Shown piece after piece: positions 6,823-8,693 of a stretch of DNA of 8,693 nt. The translations under genes and the position numbers were made by a program. The notes under the pieces were generated by a model. That model was not told where the DNA came from and searched no databases. It saw nothing but the letters and a program-made list of their open reading frames with translations. This stretch comes from CAWEYG01 sp050747885. Its GTDB lineage: Bacteria > Acidobacteriota > Thermoanaerobaculia > UBA5066 > DATFVB01. The stretch lies in the NCBI GenBank assembly GCA_050747885.1, contig JBOGJO010000247.1, positions 1 to 8,693 of the forward strand, read 5' to 3'. How positions within the stretch are numbered: the stretch's first letter is position 1; every line of letters begins with the position of its first letter.

Positions 6823-7823
6823 TCTCCTTTTCCCGGCCATGGGCTTTTGCATTCCTCCTCCTTCCCGCCGCGGCCCTGTGGCTTCGCCATCGGAAACGCC
6901 GAGCGGACCGCGAGGTCGTCGAAGTGCCCGACCTCCCTCGGGCGCGAACCTCCGCCGCGGCCCTTCTGTGGCCCCTTCCCTGGGCCCTGTCCTGTCTCGG
7001 CGTGATTGCCGCGGCGGCCGCCCTCGCGGGGCCTCGGCGGTTCGAGCGCCGCCCGGTGGATCCGGGATGGGGCGCGAACATCGCGATCGCGCTCGATGTC
7101 TCCGGATCGATGTCGGCGGAGGATTTTCAGCCTCGCAACCGGCTCGAGGTGGCGCGTTCCGTGGTCGCCGACTTCATTCGCGGCCGAAAGACCGACTCGA
7201 TGGCCCTGCTGGAGTTTTCCGGGGCCGCCCGGACGGTCTGCCCCTCCACCGACGACCGGGACACTCTGCTCGCTCTTCTCGCCCGGGCCGACGGATCGAA
7301 GCTCCCGGACGGCACGGCGATCGGGAACGCGATCGCGACCTCCGTCTCGCGCCTGAAGGACCTTCCGGGCAAGAGCAAGGTCCTGGTGCTCGTGACCGAC
7401 GGCGGCAACAATTCCGGGCAAATCGACCCCGAAACCGCCGCTGGCCTCGCCCGTGCCTACGGAATCCGCATCCACACGATCGCCGTCGGCCGCGGGGGTC
7501 GGGTTCCGATCACGATTTCCTCCCGGGATCCTTCGACGGGAAAGACCGTTCGCCGGCGGATCGAAGCGGACGTCGAAGTCGACGAGCCGCTGCTGCGAAA
7601 AATCTCCGCCGCGACCGGCGGAAGGTCCTTTCGCGCGACCGATTCCGCGGCGCTGGCTTCGATTTTCCACGAGATCGACAGCCTCGAGAAATCACCGGTT
7701 CCTCCCGGGTTCGAAATCCTCGCGCGCGACCTGAGCGCCTACCCGGCGCGTGCGGCGGCAGCGCTCCTTCTCACCGCCCTGCTCCTTTCCGCGGGGCCTC
7801 TTCGCGTCGAAACGGAGGCTTAG
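6819..7823 (+). CDS. batA: BatA, membrane-anchored VWA-domain protein
   Basis: 334 residues, the usual BatA length. Two N-terminal hydrophobic segments (about 7-23 and 51-70) precede a VWA domain (about 87-290), and a last membrane helix lies at about 309-325. This is the standard BatA layout. The MIDAS residues are all present: DVSGS (93-97), T166 in DGTAIG and D194 in VTDGG. The stretch before PLLRKIS (258-264) is the typical BatA segment after the last beta strand. The VWA domain is presumably displayed on the periplasmic side, though the topology is inferred. The start is ATG, overlapping the upstream stop as ATGA, with AGGA 9 nt upstream. The gene ends in TAG, and a 76-bp gap precedes batB, the only gap in this operon. 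In Bacteroides, Bat genes were linked to oxygen tolerance; the biochemical role is uncertain. Confidence 0.93.
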   Translation: MISFSRPWAFAFLLLPAAALWLRHRKRRADREVVEVPDLPRARTSAAALLWPLPWALSCLGVIAAAAALAGPRRFERRPVDPGWGANIAIALDVSGSMSAEDFQPRNRLEVARSVVADFIRGRKTDSMALLEFSGAARTVCPSTDDRDTLLALLARADGSKLPDGTAIGNAIATSVSRLKDLPGKSKVLVLVTDGGNNSGQIDPETAAGLARAYGIRIHTIAVGRGGRVPITISSRDPSTGKTVRRRIEADVEVDEPLLRKISAATGGRSFRATDSAALASIFHEIDSLEKSPVPPGFEILARDLSAYPARAAAALLLTALLLSAGPLRVETEA

Positions 7824-7903
7824 TGTCCTCTCTCAGAAATCGCGGGACCGACGCGCGAGCGGCCTGCGGGCGAGATCAAGGCACCAGGAGGCGACACCCA
7901 TGA
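7823..7903 (+). CDS. Possible 26-codon bridging ORF between batA and batB
   Basis: The G of the batA TAG opens a GTG frame that runs 26 codons and ends in a TGA overlapping the batB ATG (ATGA at 7900-7903). It fits the stop-start overlap style of the operon exactly. GGAGG (7814-7818) lies 4 nt upstream of the GTG, rather close. Against it, the product is Arg-rich with no recognisable feature, and its third-position G+C looks lower than in neighbouring genes, as expected of non-coding sequence. It could be a coupling ORF or chance. I do not recognise a function. Confidence 0.15.
   Translation: MSSLRNRGTDARAACGRDQGTRRRHP
7886..7891 (+). promoter_or_regulatory. Shine-Dalgarno site of batB
   Basis: AGGAGG is followed by 8 nt and then the ATG at 7900. 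Unlike most other starts in the operon, batB therefore has a strong independent ribosome-binding site, in keeping with its lack of direct overlap with batA. Confidence 0.8.
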
Positions 7904-8693
7904 GGTGGGCCGAACCCGTCTGGCTCTGGGGCGTCCCCGGGGCCGCGTGCCTGGGGCTGCTGCTCCGGGCGGCGCAGACGCGCGCTCTCCGAATGACGCG
8001 GCGCCTCGATCCCCGGTTCACAGGCCGCGGAACATGGCGAGTCTGCGTGCTGCCCTCCCTCTGTCTCGCGCTGATCTTCCTGGCCCTCGCGCGGCCGCAG
8101 TGGGGATACCGCAGCGTCGCCTCCGTGTCCCCGGGTACCGATTCCGTGCTCGTCTTCGACACGTCGGGATCGATGCTGACCCGGGATGTTTCTCCGGATC
8201 GCTTCGCGCGTGAGAAGGTGTTCGTCCGCGAATTGCTGCGGGATCTCCCGGAGAACGTGCGGATCGGGCTCGTCCGGGTGGAGGGAGAGGGCTCGGTCGT
8301 CTCCCCGCTGACTCTCGACCGCGAGGCGCTGAAAACCTCCCTCGACGAGCTGGTGCCCCGCGGGACGGACACGCCGGGCTCGGACCTGGGCAGCGGGGTC
8401 CGGACGGCGACGGCGCTCCTGTCGGCGCGCGGCTCGCGCTCGCGCGCGATCGTCCTCCTGTCCGACGGCGAGGATCTCGACGACGGTCTCCAGGAAGCCG
8501 TGCGGGATGCGGTGCGGAGGGGAATCGCCTTCGACACCGTCTGCTCCGGCACGGCGGCCGGCGGGCCCGTCCCGGCGCGCGGCGGCGGATTTCTCTCGGA
8601 CGGCAGCGCCGGGCCCGTGGTCTCCCACGCGCATCCCGAGAAGATGCGCCAGATCGCGGCAGACTCCGGAGGCGTCTTCCTCTCCTCCGACTC
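7900..8693 (+). CDS. batB: BatB-type membrane VWA protein (cut by right edge)
   Basis: The first 264 residues are visible and the frame is open to the window end. A hydrophobic segment near 6-23 and a second at about 47-65, followed by ARPQWG (64-69), give the N-terminal anchor typical of BatA/BatB (the 'ARPQ' turn is common in this family). The VWA domain starts near residue 80, with MIDAS residues DTSGS (87-91), a threonine in RGTDTPGS (154-161; T156 or T158) and D189 in LLSDGED. The segment around GGFLSDGSAG (229-238), then EKMRQIAADSGG (247-258), matches the late part of BatB VWA domains. The expected C-terminal membrane helix lies outside the window. The start is ATG, with AGGAGG 8 nt upstream. 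No in-frame alternative ATG, GTG or TTG occurs in the gap to batA. BatB rather than a second BatA is inferred from position and the shorter VWA insert. Confidence 0.9.
   Translation, partial: MRWAEPVWLWGVPGAACLGLLLRAAQTRALRMTRRLDPRFTGRGTWRVCVLPSLCLALIFLALARPQWGYRSVASVSPGTDSVLVFDTSGSMLTRDVSPDRFAREKVFVRELLRDLPENVRIGLVRVEGEGSVVSPLTLDREALKTSLDELVPRGTDTPGSDLGSGVRTATALLSARGSRSRAIVLLSDGEDLDDGLQEAVRDAVRRGIAFDTVCSGTAAGGPVPARGGGFLSDGSAGPVVSHAHPEKMRQIAADSGGVFLSSD

Noticed and set aside
5197..6852. A 551-codon minus-strand open frame under DUF58 and the BatD-like gene
   Set aside because: Antisense shadow: Arg-rich, no motif, and it spans two genes with clear signatures on the other strand. The same applies to the minus-strand frames at 4002-4973, 4748-5878 and 6438-7670.
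7824..7899. Terminator or attenuator between batA and batB
   Set aside because: No stable GC hairpin followed by a T-run is visible, and batB clearly belongs to the same cluster.

Overview
The window is a dense, high-GC stretch of bacterial chromosome (about two-thirds G+C by eye) holding two divergent gene clusters that meet at a 143-bp intergenic region near position 4000. All eight clear genes belong to known families. I see no rRNA, tRNA, CRISPR, insertion sequence or phage gene, and no sign of recent transfer. The genes suit a deep-branching Gram-negative bacterium. A MoxR/DUF58/Bat operon beside ksgA-RNase J-ftsK would fit Acidobacteriota-like lineages, but that assignment is a guess.

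Left half, minus strand, in transcription order: ksgA (16S rRNA adenine dimethyltransferase, 3924 to 3100), a ribonuclease J gene (3103 to 1433), then ftsK (1328 to beyond the left edge). The ksgA stop and the RNase J start share the tetranucleotide GTGA, so they are probably translationally coupled. Both enzymes act on RNA, and in some bacteria both act on 16S rRNA. ftsK follows after 104 bp and is cut by the window edge just before the expected Walker A motif of its motor domain.

Right half, plus strand: moxR (AAA+ ATPase, 4068-5063), a DUF58 protein with a von Willebrand A (VWA)-like fold (5060-5995), a single-span membrane protein resembling part of BatD (5992-6822), batA (6819-7823) and batB (7900 to beyond the right edge). 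The first four junctions are 4-bp GTGA or ATGA overlaps, so this is one transcription unit. Families of this kind are known as the Bat (Bacteroides aerotolerance) cluster. The likely arrangement is a cytoplasmic MoxR ATPase with DUF58 as partner, next to two membrane-anchored VWA proteins (BatA and BatB) that carry intact metal-binding (MIDAS) residues and a membrane protein with an external beta-rich domain. The biochemical role of Bat systems is poorly settled. Envelope or oxidative-stress protection and chaperone-like assembly are the usual suggestions.

Most of the window is ordinary. The points worth a second look are the BatD-like protein with a presumed external domain but no signal peptide, a 26-codon reading frame that exactly bridges the only gap in the Bat operon, a tandem near-duplication of the ksgA start site, and heavy use of GTG and TTG starts (five of eight genes).
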